From Bacteroidales bacterium KHT7 (lineage in GTDB: Bacteria > Bacteroidota > Bacteroidia > Bacteroidales > Bacteroidaceae): DNA of 64,000 nucleotides. The translations under genes were made by a program, and so were the position numbers. Positions 1 through 7,876 of the stretch are shown in pieces. The notes under the pieces are model-generated. The model was given only the letters and a program-made list of their open reading frames with translations, was not told the DNA's origin and ran no database searches. How positions within the stretch are numbered: position 1 is the stretch's first letter; each line of letters starts with the position of its first letter. The DNA is taken from assembly GCA_900102385.1 (NCBI GenBank), contig FNBQ01000011.1, positions 1 to 64,000 of the forward strand. Direction: 5' to 3'.

Positions 1-179
1 TGATATTCTTCGGTATGTGTGCGGTGGTTTATGACAAGATTCATGGTTATTGTCGAGTCGTTCTTCTGACAAAACGAAATCATAGACAAACTATCGGGAC
101 GGATGGTTTCGGGCAACATAGTTTGTGCATAAATGTTGACAGAAAACAAAAAGAAAACAAGTGCAAATATGCGGTTCAT
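1..179 (-). CDS. N-terminus of a secreted protein, cut by the window edge
   Basis: The minus strand is open for 59 codons from an ATG at 179 to the edge. The product begins with a clear signal peptide: MNRI, then a hydrophobic stretch ALVFFLFSVNI, then YAQ-T, a typical Bacteroidetes signal peptidase I site. The mature part starts TMLPETIRPDS. A -7 box (TACTTTTG, minus strand, 212-219) with a TTG about 19 bp upstream supports expression. Too little is visible to name a family. The signal peptide and promoter together make this a real gene rather than a chance frame. Confidence 0.7.
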   Translation of the reverse strand, partial: MNRIFALVFFLFSVNIYAQTMLPETIRPDSLSMISFCQKNDSTITMNLVINHRTHTEEY

Positions 180-211
180 ATATTTTGGGTATTGCGGTAA
201 AATTGCAAATG

Positions 212-219
212 CAAAAGTA
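212..219 (-). promoter_or_regulatory. -7 promoter box for the secreted-protein gene
   Basis: TACTTTTG on the minus strand matches the Bacteroidetes -7 consensus TAnnTTTG. A TTG lies about 19 bp upstream. It sits 33 bp before the start codon at 179. Confidence 0.5.
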
Positions 220-287
220 AATAATCTGCCAAACTTATCAAAACTATAGATGTAAAACAATTCCCACCTTGTTCGGCTTGACTGTGT

Positions 288-320
288 GGCAACTCTTTTT
301 CCGCTCTCGTTTTTCAAAAT
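288..320. repeat. Direct repeat copy 1 (partner at 1055-1090)
   Basis: The segment beginning GGCAACTC, running through TTTTTCCGCTCT and ending TTTTTCAAAAT recurs at 1055-1090 with one substitution and three extra bases. The two copies flank the lipoprotein gene at 475-945. The rest of 180-474 is AT-rich and holds no other recognisable element. Confidence 0.6.
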
Positions 321-474
321 ATTGTTAAAAATAGATTTCTGCCGAGAAAAAGTTTGTATATTTACAGCCGTAAAAACACCAATTTAAGTCGTGAAAAACT
401 TGCATTACAACTGCAACATAATTCGAGACAAGGCGTTTAAGTATTAGTTTCACATAAAATTGAATTCCAAAGGT

Positions 475-945
475 ATGAGAAATATTTTTCCCATTTTAAT
501 TTGTGTTTTGTTTTTTCAATCGTGTTTTACACTGAAAGAACATGTCGATGACCGAATGGTTGACGACCAATTCGTAAAACGGCAAATAAGTCTGTATAAA
601 AGAATTGGAGATGATTATAGGTTAGGTAGTATTTTTAGAATGTTTATAACTCTGAAAAGAAGCAGAGATACAAAATATAATACATACGAAATATATGGTG
701 AGACAGGTAGTGGAATAATAGGAAAGTATTCTATGAAGAATGACACTCTTATTCTGTTCCATGAGTATGAATTTGTAGCAGGGGATAGTTGTGTAAGAAT
801 GTCAAAACTCAATGAGAATGACACCATCCCTGAATTCTATCCAAGAAAGTTTGTTGTTAGGAATGATAGTCTGATAGATATTACTAATTATAAAGATTTT
901 CATGGCTATATAAGAGCAAGGGAAGACTATATCTTAGTAAAATAA
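475..945 (+). CDS. Small lipoprotein of unknown function
   Basis: The 156-residue product starts MRNIFPILICVLFF and has a lipobox-like FQSC, so it is probably exported and lipid-anchored. I chose the ATG at 475 over the upstream in-frame TTG at 460 because the signal sequence then starts properly and AAAGG lies just upstream. The mature part is rich in charged and aromatic residues and has repeated beta-strand-like segments (YNTYEIYGETGSGIIGKYS, DTLILFHEYEF). No family was recognised. The gene is more AT-rich than its neighbours and lies between copies of a 33-36 bp direct repeat, which may mean insertion as a unit. Confidence 0.65.
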   Translation: MRNIFPILICVLFFQSCFTLKEHVDDRMVDDQFVKRQISLYKRIGDDYRLGSIFRMFITLKRSRDTKYNTYEIYGETGSGIIGKYSMKNDTLILFHEYEFVAGDSCVRMSKLNENDTIPEFYPRKFVVRNDSLIDITNYKDFHGYIRAREDYILVK

Positions 946-962
946 TTTCTACCTCCTTGGTT

Positions 963-1032
963 CTGCCGAATTTCCGAATTCGGCAGCATCAATAAACGCG
1001 AGTTTGCAACTCGCATTGTCGCAAAGCGACAA
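963..1032. repeat. Cluster of three perfect hairpins (REP-like)
   Basis: Three adjacent inverted repeats follow the lipoprotein gene: CTGCCGAATT/AATTCGGCAG around TCCG (963-986), GCGAGTT/AACTCGC around TGC (998-1014), and TTGTCGC/GCGACAA around AAA (1016-1032). None has an immediate T-run on the plus strand, so this is not a simple terminator. Tandem palindromes recall REP or BIME elements. Confidence 0.55.
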
Positions 1033-1054
1033 AATGTCGTTTTTTCAACGGTGG

Positions 1055-1090
1055 GGCAACTCGTTTTTCCGCTCTTGTTTTTTTCAAAAT
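1055..1090. repeat. Direct repeat copy 2 (partner at 288-320)
   Basis: Same segment as 288-320, with an extra G after GGCAACTC and two extra T. It lies after the hairpin cluster, in the intergenic region between the lipoprotein gene and the EF-G2 terminator. Confidence 0.6.
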
Positions 1091-1180
1091 GCAGGCTTAA
1101 TAGAAAGTGCTTTCAGCATCATTCCGAAAAACACATTTCCTAAAAACGGTGATTCTTATGACGAACTGGCGTATAGATGC

Positions 1181-1223
1181 AAAAAAGCCTCCCTGCGGCA
1201 TTTCTGCCAACAGGTGAGGCTTT
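1181..1223 (-). terminator. Rho-independent terminator of the EF-G2 gene
   Basis: On the minus strand AAGCCTCACCTG pairs with CAGGGAGGCTT, with an inner GGCA/TGCC stem closed by GAAA, followed by TTTTTT. It lies 25 bp after the stop codon. Confidence 0.85.
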
Positions 1224-1247
1224 CCAACTTTCTCCTTCGTTGTAATC

Positions 1248-3401
1248 TTATTCTTCTTCCTCTTTTGCGTGTTCGGCAATAAGCTGCTGCTGAATGTCGT
1301 TAGGAACGAGCTCGTAGCTTGCAAACTTCATGATGAAAGAGGCGCGGCCGCCACTCAACGAACTGAGCGAAGTAGAGTAGGTTGACATCTCGTTCAACGG
1401 AACTTTTGCCTGAATCTTCTCGTAGCCGTTCTCCGAACTCATGCCTATAATCATTCCGCGTCGTCCCTGAAGGTCGCTCATCACGTCGCCCATCTTGTCG
1501 GAAGGCACGAAGACTTCGACATCGTAGATAGGCTCAAGAATCTTAGGACCAGCATTCTTGAACGCCTCGCTGAATGCCTGACGAGCCGCCAGCATGAACG
1601 AGAGTTCGTTACTGTCAACCGGGTGCATCTTGCCGTCGTACACAACAACGCGAACGTTGCAGGCTGCCGAACCTGTTAGCGGTCCTTGCTCCAAACGGCT
1701 CATGATACCCTTCATGATGGCAGGCATGAAGCGTGTGTCGATTGCACCGCCAACGACGCTGTTGATGAATACAAGCTTGCCGCCCCAGTCGAGGGTTACC
1801 TCTTCCTTGCCCTTCATCGTTACGCGTATCTCCTGACCGTTGAAGTTGTATGAAACAGGGTCGGGCATTCCCTCGCTGTAAGGCTCAACGATAAGGTGAA
1901 CCTCGCCAAACTGACCTGCTCCGCCCGACTGCTTCTTGTGGCGGTAGTCGGCTCTTGCAGCCTTCGTGATGGTCTCTCTGTACGGAATTCTCTGCTGATA
2001 GAATGTAACAGGAATCTTGTCGATATTCTCGATGCGCCATTTCAGCGTGCGCAGATGGAATTCGCCCTGTCCGTGAACAAGAGTCTGGCGCAGTTCCTTG
2101 CTCTGCTCAACCATCCATGTAGGGTCTTCCTGCTGCATTCTGATGAGCGCAGCCATCATCTTTTCGGTGTCGCCCTCGTTGGTAGCCTTTATGGCGCGTG
2201 TATATTTAGGGTTAGGATACTTGATGAAGTTGAAGCGGTTGTCGCAATCCTTGTCGTTGAGGGTGTTGCCCGTGCGCACATCCTTAAGTTTTACGCAACA
2301 GCCAATGTCGCCGGCGTGCAGTTCGGTTACTTTCTCGCGGTTTGCTCCCGAGCAGACGAAAATCTGCGCCAATCGTTCCTTGCTTCCGCGGTCGGCATTT
2401 GTCAAGTCCATACCTTCCTTCAGCACGCCGCTCATAACCTTGAAATACTGTACCTCGCCGATGTGAGGCTCTATTCCTGTCTTGAAGAAATATATTGATG
2501 TAGGAGCATCGTCGGTAAGCGGAACTTCAACGCCTCGTGTGTTGTGAACAGTAGGCATCTCGTCGACATGAGGCACTACGTTCCCGAGGAATTCCATCAG
2601 ACGGCCTACTCCCATGTTCTTTCCTGCGCAAACGCAGAACACAGGGAAGATGCTGCGCGTAACCATGCCCTTGCGTATGCCCTCGCGCATCTCGTCTTCG
2701 GTAAGTTGTTCAGTCTCGAAGAACTTCTCCATCAGTCCTTCGTCGTTCTCGGCAGCAGCCTCTACGAGAGTCTTGTGCATCATCTGCGCCTTTTCCTGCT
2801 CTTCTGCCGGAATATCCTCGATGGTAGGAGAGCCGCCGTCGGGTCCCCATGTAAGTTTCTTCATCAATATTACATCGATGAGCGAGTTAAAGTCGGGACC
2901 AGTCTTTATTGGGTACTGTACTGGCACGCACTTTGTGCCATATATAGTCTGGAGTTCTTCCAGAATGGCATCGTAGTCGCATTTTTCGTCATCGAGTTGG
3001 TTGATGAGGAAAATGGCAGGCTTAGACAGTTTTTCTGTGTATCTGAAGTGATTCTGCGTTCCGACTTCGGCACCGAAGCGTCCGTTTATGAGCATCACCA
3101 CCGTGTCGGTAACATTCATTGCTGTGAGGGCTGCGCCGACGAAGTCGTCAGAACCGGGACAGTCTATGATATTCAGTTTCTTGCCCTTCCACTCAACGTG
3201 GAAGACGGTGGAGAAAACCGAGTATCCGTATTCCTGCTCAACCGGGAAATAGTCAGAAACGGTGTTCTGCTGAGTTATGCGACCGCGGCGCTTAATTTGT
3301 CCGCTTTCAAACAAGAGGGCTTCTGTAAGGGTAGTCTTACCCGAGCCGTCATTACCAAGCAACGCAATGTTCTTGATTTCTTTTGAACTATAGATTTGCA
3401 T
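1248..3401 (-). CDS. fusA2: Elongation factor G paralogue EF-G2, probably GTPase-deficient
   Basis: The 717-residue product has the five-domain EF-G layout. A P-loop-like GNDGSGKTT lies at residues 16-24, and an EF-G-like C-terminal half includes GGAGQFGEV and GRRGMIIGM. The G motifs are altered. Switch II reads DCPGSDDF (80-87) where translating EF-G has DTPGHVDF, so the catalytic His is Ser84. Switch I reads YGYSV in place of RGITI, and the G4 motif is NQLD in place of NKMD. The sequence closely resembles the Bacteroides EF-G2 type, known from Bacteroides thetaiotaomicron as a paralogue that supports translation without GTPase activity. The gene stands alone, has its own terminator, and diverges from hisS. 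Loss of GTPase activity here is inferred from the motifs. Confidence 0.92.
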   Translation of the reverse strand: MQIYSSKEIKNIALLGNDGSGKTTLTEALLFESGQIKRRGRITQQNTVSDYFPVEQEYGYSVFSTVFHVEWKGKKLNIIDCPGSDDFVGAALTAMNVTDTVVMLINGRFGAEVGTQNHFRYTEKLSKPAIFLINQLDDEKCDYDAILEELQTIYGTKCVPVQYPIKTGPDFNSLIDVILMKKLTWGPDGGSPTIEDIPAEEQEKAQMMHKTLVEAAAENDEGLMEKFFETEQLTEDEMREGIRKGMVTRSIFPVFCVCAGKNMGVGRLMEFLGNVVPHVDEMPTVHNTRGVEVPLTDDAPTSIYFFKTGIEPHIGEVQYFKVMSGVLKEGMDLTNADRGSKERLAQIFVCSGANREKVTELHAGDIGCCVKLKDVRTGNTLNDKDCDNRFNFIKYPNPKYTRAIKATNEGDTEKMMAALIRMQQEDPTWMVEQSKELRQTLVHGQGEFHLRTLKWRIENIDKIPVTFYQQRIPYRETITKAARADYRHKKQSGGAGQFGEVHLIVEPYSEGMPDPVSYNFNGQEIRVTMKGKEEVTLDWGGKLVFINSVVGGAIDTRFMPAIMKGIMSRLEQGPLTGSAACNVRVVVYDGKMHPVDSNELSFMLAARQAFSEAFKNAGPKILEPIYDVEVFVPSDKMGDVMSDLQGRRGMIIGMSSENGYEKIQAKVPLNEMSTYSTSLSSLSGGRASFIMKFASYELVPNDIQQQLIAEHAKEEEE

Positions 3402-3531
3402 AAGGTAAAGTTTTTGATTAAAGGTTATGTTAATTAAGTTATCATCTCATAGTTAGTCAGCATAGTGTAAATCAACTCTTCGCAAATATACGAATTTATT
3501 CAATAAAACAAATGTTTATGCTATTTTTTAT

Positions 3532-3539
3532 TAACTTTG
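3532..3539 (+). promoter_or_regulatory. -7 promoter box for hisS
   Basis: TAACTTTG is an exact match to TAnnTTTG, 24 bp before the hisS ATG. The upstream region is very AT-rich. No strong -33 element is evident. Confidence 0.6.
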
Positions 3540-3563
3540 CACGAAATTTTAATAAACGATATA

Positions 3564-4925
3564 ATGGCACAGAAACCAAGTATTCCAAAAGGCACGCGCG
3601 ACTTCTCTCCGGTAGAGATGGCAAAGCGCAACTATATATTCAACACCATTCGCGAGGTATATTCACTTTACGGTTTTCAGCAGATTGAGACTCCTGCCAT
3701 GGAGAATCTCTCAACACTTATGGGAAAGTATGGCGAAGAGGGCGACAAACTGCTGTTCAAGATTCTTAACTCGGGCGATTTCCTGCACGGAATGACAGCC
3801 GACGAGGTTGCCAACACAAGCACCCTTAAACTGGCATCGAAGTTCTGTGAGAAGGGATTGCGCTACGACCTTACTGTGCCTTTCGCGCGCTACGTTGTGC
3901 AGCACCGCGACGAACTTACGTTGCCTTTCAAGCGTTATCAGGTTCAGCCAGTATGGCGTGCCGACCGTCCGCAGAAGGGACGCTACCGCGAGTTCTATCA
4001 GTTCGATGGCGATGTGGTAGGCTCAGACTCTCTGCTCAACGAGGTTGAGCTTATGCAGATTGTCGATACCGTGTTCACCCGCCTTGGCGCAAGAGTGTGC
4101 ATAAAGATTAACAACCGAAAGATTCTTACTGGCATTGCCGAGATGATTGGCGCAGCCGATAAGATTGTTGACATAACCGTTGCCATCGACAAACTCGACA
4201 AAATAGGTCTTGATGCCGTAAATGCCGAGTTGGCAGAAGACGGAATAAGTGCTGAGGCTATCGAGAAACTTCAGCCTATTATCAAACTCAGCGGCTCTAA
4301 TGCAGAGAAACTTGCAACGATGAAGCAGGTTCTTGCCGGGTCGGAAACAGGTTTGAAGGGTATTGAGGAGTGCGAATTCGTTCTGAATACTCTTGCAGGC
4401 TTCAGTCTTAAAAACGAGGTTGAACTCGACCTTACCCTTGCCCGCGGTCTGAACTATTATACAGGCTGCATCTTCGAGGTCAAGGCTCTCGACGTTCAGA
4501 TTGGCTCAATAACCGGCGGCGGCCGCTACGACAATCTTACTGGCATCTTCGGAATGCCGGGTATCAGCGGCGTGGGCATCAGTTTCGGTGTTGACCGCAT
4601 CTTCGATGTCCTGAACCAGTTGGAACTCTATCCAAAGGAGGCTGTAAACAGCACAAAGGTTCTGTTTGTAAACTTTGGCGACAAGGAGGCTGCATATTGT
4701 CTGCCTGTTCTGGCAAAACTTCGCGCCGCAGGTGTTTCGAGCGAGATTTTCCCTGATTCGGCCAAGATGAAGAAGCAGATGAGTTATGCCAACGCAAAGG
4801 GCATTGCCTATGTCGTCCTGGTAGGCGAGAACGAGATGAACGAGAACAAGCTCACCCTGAAGAACATGGAGACTGGCGAGCAGAAACTTGTTTCGGCAGA
4901 GGAACTTCTTGAAATTGTAAAGTAA
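3564..4925 (+). CDS. hisS: Histidyl-tRNA synthetase
   Basis: This class II aminoacyl-tRNA synthetase (453 residues, normal length) charges tRNA-His. Motif 1 surrounds [12 protein letters not shown], motif 2 is [12 protein letters not shown], the histidine-specific signature is RGLNYYTG, and the glycine-rich HisB motif is GGGRYDNL. The C-terminal anticodon-binding domain begins near [13 protein letters not shown] chose the ATG at 3564 ([14 protein letters not shown]) because PKGTRDF is the usual N-terminus of the family; the longer frame from 3537 starts at TTG inside the promoter. The gene diverges from EF-G2 and ends at a strong terminator. Confidence 0.97.
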   Translation: MAQKPSIPKGTRDFSPVEMAKRNYIFNTIREVYSLYGFQQIETPAMENLSTLMGKYGEEGDKLLFKILNSGDFLHGMTADEVANTSTLKLASKFCEKGLRYDLTVPFARYVVQHRDELTLPFKRYQVQPVWRADRPQKGRYREFYQFDGDVVGSDSLLNEVELMQIVDTVFTRLGARVCIKINNRKILTGIAEMIGAADKIVDITVAIDKLDKIGLDAVNAELAEDGISAEAIEKLQPIIKLSGSNAEKLATMKQVLAGSETGLKGIEECEFVLNTLAGFSLKNEVELDLTLARGLNYYTGCIFEVKALDVQIGSITGGGRYDNLTGIFGMPGISGVGISFGVDRIFDVLNQLELYPKEAVNSTKVLFVNFGDKEAAYCLPVLAKLRAAGVSSEIFPDSAKMKKQMSYANAKGIAYVVLVGENEMNENKLTLKNMETGEQKLVSAEELLEIVK

Positions 4926-4950
4926 AAGTCTTTATCAGAAAATAAAAGCA

Positions 4951-4989
4951 AAAGAGTGTGGATTCCAGACGGTTTCCACACTCTTTTTT
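4951..4989 (+). terminator. Terminator of hisS
   Basis: AAAGAGTGTGGA pairs with TCCACACTCTTT around a 15-base loop and runs into a T-tract. The A-rich left flank could also let it work for the minus-strand ATPase gene. Confidence 0.9.
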
Positions 4990-5051
4990 ACTCCGTGATA
5001 AGGTTATACATTTGTGCATTTCATTCAGTCTAAATACTGAATATATGTATC

Positions 5052-6080
5052 TTACATCATATTGTTTCTAAACCAAACGGCATAGACAGGGTCGCAGAAC
5101 GAATAATGGTCGTCCGACTTCTCTATGTAGCCGCGTTCTACCATTGCGCGCTTGTTTCGCGTTATGGTCTGGGCGTTTCCCAAGTTATATTGTTCAACGA
5201 TTTTTGCGGCGTTAAACTGATATTCGCCGTGCATCACCGCCTTGAGCATGGCAACCTGAGCCGAAGTCAGTGTTTCGGTAAGGTTGTAGAATGTAGGGGC
5301 GTTGGTATCTACAAGTTGTTGTATTGACTGTTCGATGGTAAAGTCTTCGACGTTCATTGTTGTCGATGTCCACACAAAGAAGCACAGTTGCTGCACATAG
5401 TACGAGTTACATTCGGTAGTGTTGCAGATAAGTTCGGCTTGTTGTTCGGTAATGTATTTTCCGCTTTTCTTAAAGTGGCTTGTAATGTATTTTATCCATT
5501 CCGTTTTGTCAATCCGTGGCATTTTAATCAGTTGCCCGAATTTGTAAAGCCCTTTCTTGTAAGTGTCGAATGTTTGTGTCATCAGCACATTATCATTTCC
5601 GCTAATGCAGAAAACCACGTTCTTTTGTTCTTTTTGTGCTGTGTGCAGAGCCTTCTCCAGTTTATCGAAGTTCTGAATGTAGGTTAGTTGCTGAAACTCT
5701 TTGATGCAGATTATCAGTCTTAGGTTTTTTGCGGTGGCTTTTTCTTCTATTATCCTGAAGATGTCATCGCGCGTGCATTGCGGCGGCGTGTCGTCGGTGT
5801 CGGGCAGAATTTTCCTGACTGTTTCCTGAAGTCTGATGTAGAAGTTTTCTTCGGTCTTAATACCGAAGGCATCGACAAAACAGATTCTTGTGTCGGTATT
5901 TTCTTTCGCAATCTCCTCTGCCACGCTCTTGATGAGCGATGTCTTTCCCCATCCTCTGGGCGACATCAGGACTACGTTTTTGCCATTGCAGAGTAAGTCC
6001 TTGAGTTGCGCAATATCAGAAGTGCGATTTATGAATCTGTGGTGGTTTGCTGTCGTGCCATATTGAAATGGGCATACCAT
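5052..6080 (-). CDS. AAA ATPase with C-terminal winged helix, altered Walker B
   Basis: The 342-residue protein belongs to the archaeal-type ATPase family (ATPase_2) common in Bacteroidetes. Walker A is PRGWGKTS with the lysine at residue 46, CISGNDN lies in the sensor region, and the C-terminus has a winged-helix domain ending in DPVYAVWFR. Walker B reads IICIKEFQQL: residue 127 is Lys where the family normally has Asp (IDEFQ). I checked the codon (AAA) on the minus strand. This would weaken magnesium binding unless compensated. The cellular role of the family is poorly defined, and proposed roles are usually regulatory or NTP-dependent switching. It is a single-gene unit with its own -7 box. 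Confidence 0.85.
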   Translation of the reverse strand: MVCPFQYGTTANHHRFINRTSDIAQLKDLLCNGKNVVLMSPRGWGKTSLIKSVAEEIAKENTDTRICFVDAFGIKTEENFYIRLQETVRKILPDTDDTPPQCTRDDIFRIIEEKATAKNLRLIICIKEFQQLTYIQNFDKLEKALHTAQKEQKNVVFCISGNDNVLMTQTFDTYKKGLYKFGQLIKMPRIDKTEWIKYITSHFKKSGKYITEQQAELICNTTECNSYYVQQLCFFVWTSTTMNVEDFTIEQSIQQLVDTNAPTFYNLTETLTSAQVAMLKAVMHGEYQFNAAKIVEQYNLGNAQTITRNKRAMVERGYIEKSDDHYSFCDPVYAVWFRNNMM

Positions 6081-6109
6081 AAGTAATTGAATTTAAATAG
6101 TTAGTGCTG

Positions 6110-6117
6110 CAAATATA
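6110..6117 (-). promoter_or_regulatory. -7 promoter box for the AAA ATPase gene
   Basis: TATATTTG on the minus strand matches TAnnTTTG, 30 bp before the start codon, in AT-rich sequence. Confidence 0.55.
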
Positions 6118-6227
6118 GTAATTTCGTAATATAAAATACTATTTTGTATATTATAGCTTTGCCACTTGTGTTGAAGAACATATAACTGCCTTGTTTTTAG
6201 GGCATGAAAAACGAATGTGATGGAAAA

Positions 6228-6262
6228 TGAAAAGAGACGACTGTAGCCGATACAGCCGCCTC
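6228..6262 (-). terminator. Terminator of the lipoprotein gene at 6297-7010
   Basis: On the minus strand a 12-pair stem (GAGGCGGCTGTA with TACAGTCGTCTC, including two G-T pairs) closes a TCGGC loop and is followed by TTTTC. It lies 35 bp after the stop codon. Confidence 0.75.
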
Positions 6263-6296
6263 ATTGCAGATGCTTATAGAGAGTTAGGCTTTGATT

Positions 6297-7010
6297 TTAT
6301 TCGTTATTTCCCAAATTCTCAGAAACAAACAGCTTTATGGCATTTTCGCACTCTGTGCCGTTGCCCTCTCTTACGCCGGCACACATCCAGTATCCGTAGT
6401 TGCCTTTGTAGAACTCGAGAAGGGCAGAAGGGTCGCTTCCGTAGCGGAATTCGGTGTGGTAAGTCTTTTCTGGAGTGTCGGGCATAAAGAAGAAGTATTT
6501 GAACTCGTCGTTATTGTCATCGGTTGTCTGATACTTCACGAATCCCATAGTCTCGTCTGTGCCGATGTACTTGTAGTTGTGAGTGAAAACAGTCTTGCCG
6601 TTGCTGTCGAGACCTTTGATGTTGCTGCCGTTGATGACCATTTTCTTTATGCCGTTAGAAAAGTGGCAGTCGAACTGATATCCGTTAGGAAACTCGTTGT
6701 TTATGCCTTCGCCATAAATCTTCACGGCTTCTGCTCCGTGAATGTTGCCAGCCATGCAGCCTTTTAGCATCTGTACCGACTCGGCAGCCTTTTCGTTGCC
6801 AACGCACTTGGCTGCTTCTGACAGCCACAAGGCATCGTACTTGCTGTTTGTTGCGCTCTCGCTTTCGAAAAACTCGACATAAGTGCCGTCAAGTTCGTGA
6901 TTGCTGAGAATTGTAGATTCCTCTTTGTCGTCGCTGCTGCAACTTGTCATTGTGCAGCCTGTGCAGATTGCAACTGCTGCAAAAACTGAAAACAGAAAAT
7001 GTTTTTTCAT
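6297..7010 (-). CDS. Lipoprotein under the shared operator, possibly ZinT-like
   Basis: The 237-residue product has a signal peptide and a lipobox AICTGC (cysteine 19), so it should be lipid-anchored in the envelope. The C-terminal half (FKYFFFMPD, then TYHTEFRYGSDPSALLEFY) resembles the layout of ZinT/YodA zinc-binding proteins (PKYIQF..., HFHIFMGND...). However, the ZinT histidine ligands are mostly absent: only one His remains in that segment. The ZinT assignment is therefore tentative. Its promoter carries the same -7 box and palindromic operator as the RND operon and the TonB receptor gene. A ZIP metal transporter gene lies 0.9 kb upstream. An accessory role in metal handling is an inference from this context. 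Confidence 0.55.
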   Translation of the reverse strand: MKKHFLFSVFAAVAICTGCTMTSCSSDDKEESTILSNHELDGTYVEFFESESATNSKYDALWLSEAAKCVGNEKAAESVQMLKGCMAGNIHGAEAVKIYGEGINNEFPNGYQFDCHFSNGIKKMVINGSNIKGLDSNGKTVFTHNYKYIGTDETMGFVKYQTTDDNNDEFKYFFFMPDTPEKTYHTEFRYGSDPSALLEFYKGNYGYWMCAGVREGNGTECENAIKLFVSENLGNNE

Positions 7011-7075
7011 CTTTTTACTCTTTTTTCAATAGAATTAATAATAAAGCTTTGAATTTGCTGTCTTGTTTTGTTCTG

Positions 7076-7154
7076 CAAAATTATTCTGTTTGTATATGTT
7101 TATCAATCACTAAAATTAGTGAAAAGTGCTATCCAGTAATCACTATTGGTGATT
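7076..7154 (-). promoter_or_regulatory. Promoter with paired operators, site A (lipoprotein gene)
   Basis: Reading the minus strand, the -7 box TAATTTTG (7076-7083) is preceded by a TTG 20 bp upstream (7104-7106). Immediately beyond lies the palindrome TCACTAATTTTAGTGA (7107-7122; plus strand TCACTAAAATTAGTGA). A weaker dyad, AATCAC-N5-GTGATT (7138-7154), is centred about 31 bp further out. The same arrangement with the same spacing recurs at 16748-16825 and 21415-21492. Confidence 0.75.
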
Positions 7155-7171
7155 TGTTGCCTCGGACTGAA

Positions 7172-7212
7172 TAAAAAAATCCCGACCGTGCAATCGCTGC
7201 AGAGCCGGGCTG
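7172..7212 (-). terminator. Terminator after the methyltransferase gene (end of the RND operon)
   Basis: On the minus strand CCCGGCT pairs with GGTCGGG (two wobbles), with an inner TGCA/TGCA stem, followed by ATTTTTTT. It lies 48 bp past the stop codon and separates the operon from the site A promoter. Confidence 0.8.
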
Positions 7213-7260
7213 GAAAAAGAATATAATCTTCTACTTGTATAAATATGATGAATTGTGATT

Positions 7261-7854
7261 TTATGCTCTTTTACATTCGGTGTAAAGCAAGTCTATCCTG
7301 CCTTTCACGATTTCTGATTTCTCTATTTTCCATCCGTTTGATTGCAGAAATGCCGCGAATTGCTCCGCCGTCCATTCGTGGGCGAATCTTATGCCTATGA
7401 GCGTTAGGAGTCGCTGCCACAGATTCTTCCGTCCGTTAAAGATGAAGTTTGGGGCGATAAGCGTGCCGCCAGATTTCAGAACGCGGTCTATTTCGGACAG
7501 AGCCTTCTCGGGATTAGGCATGATGTGAAGCGCGTTGGCAATTATCACGACATCGAAAGAATGTTCTTTAAAGTGCAGGTTGGTGGCGTCGGCCTCTTCG
7601 AAATACACATTTTGCGGAACGTAGCCTTTCTTTGCCGTTGCAATCATTTTAGGCGCAAAATCTGTGGCAATCACGTTTTTGGCAGATGCCGCAATGTGCT
7701 TGGCAATCATTCCCGGTCCGGTGGCGAGTTCGAGAACCTCTTTCTCGGCAACGACTTGCGAGATTCGGTTGTACATATAATCGTAAATGCCTTTTTGTGA
7801 GTGCATTGAACGTTCGTAAACGGGTGCGAAAAAGTCCCAGACGGTTGTTTTCAT
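7261..7854 (-). CDS. Class I SAM-dependent methyltransferase
   Basis: This 197-residue Rossmann-fold methyltransferase has the SAM-binding motif ELATGPGM (42-49), an acidic motif near ATDFAPKM, and the FDVVIIANALHIMPNPEKAL segment of the UbiE/Methyltransf_11 type. The substrate cannot be predicted. It starts 22 bp after the ZIP transporter gene and is followed by a terminator, so it is probably the last gene of the operon that starts at 16598. A link to metal or metallophore chemistry is possible but rests on position only. Confidence 0.85.
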   Translation of the reverse strand: MKTTVWDFFAPVYERSMHSQKGIYDYMYNRISQVVAEKEVLELATGPGMIAKHIAASAKNVIATDFAPKMIATAKKGYVPQNVYFEEADATNLHFKEHSFDVVIIANALHIMPNPEKALSEIDRVLKSGGTLIAPNFIFNGRKNLWQRLLTLIGIRFAHEWTAEQFAAFLQSNGWKIEKSEIVKGRIDLLYTECKRA

Positions 7855-7876
7855 ATCAGTTTTGTTTTAAAAGTTT

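Noticed and set aside
1896-3386. Long plus-strand frames opposite EF-G2 (200 and 280 residues)
   Set aside because: They mirror the codon structure of EF-G2, have no recognisable domains or ribosome sites, and EF-G2 is certain.
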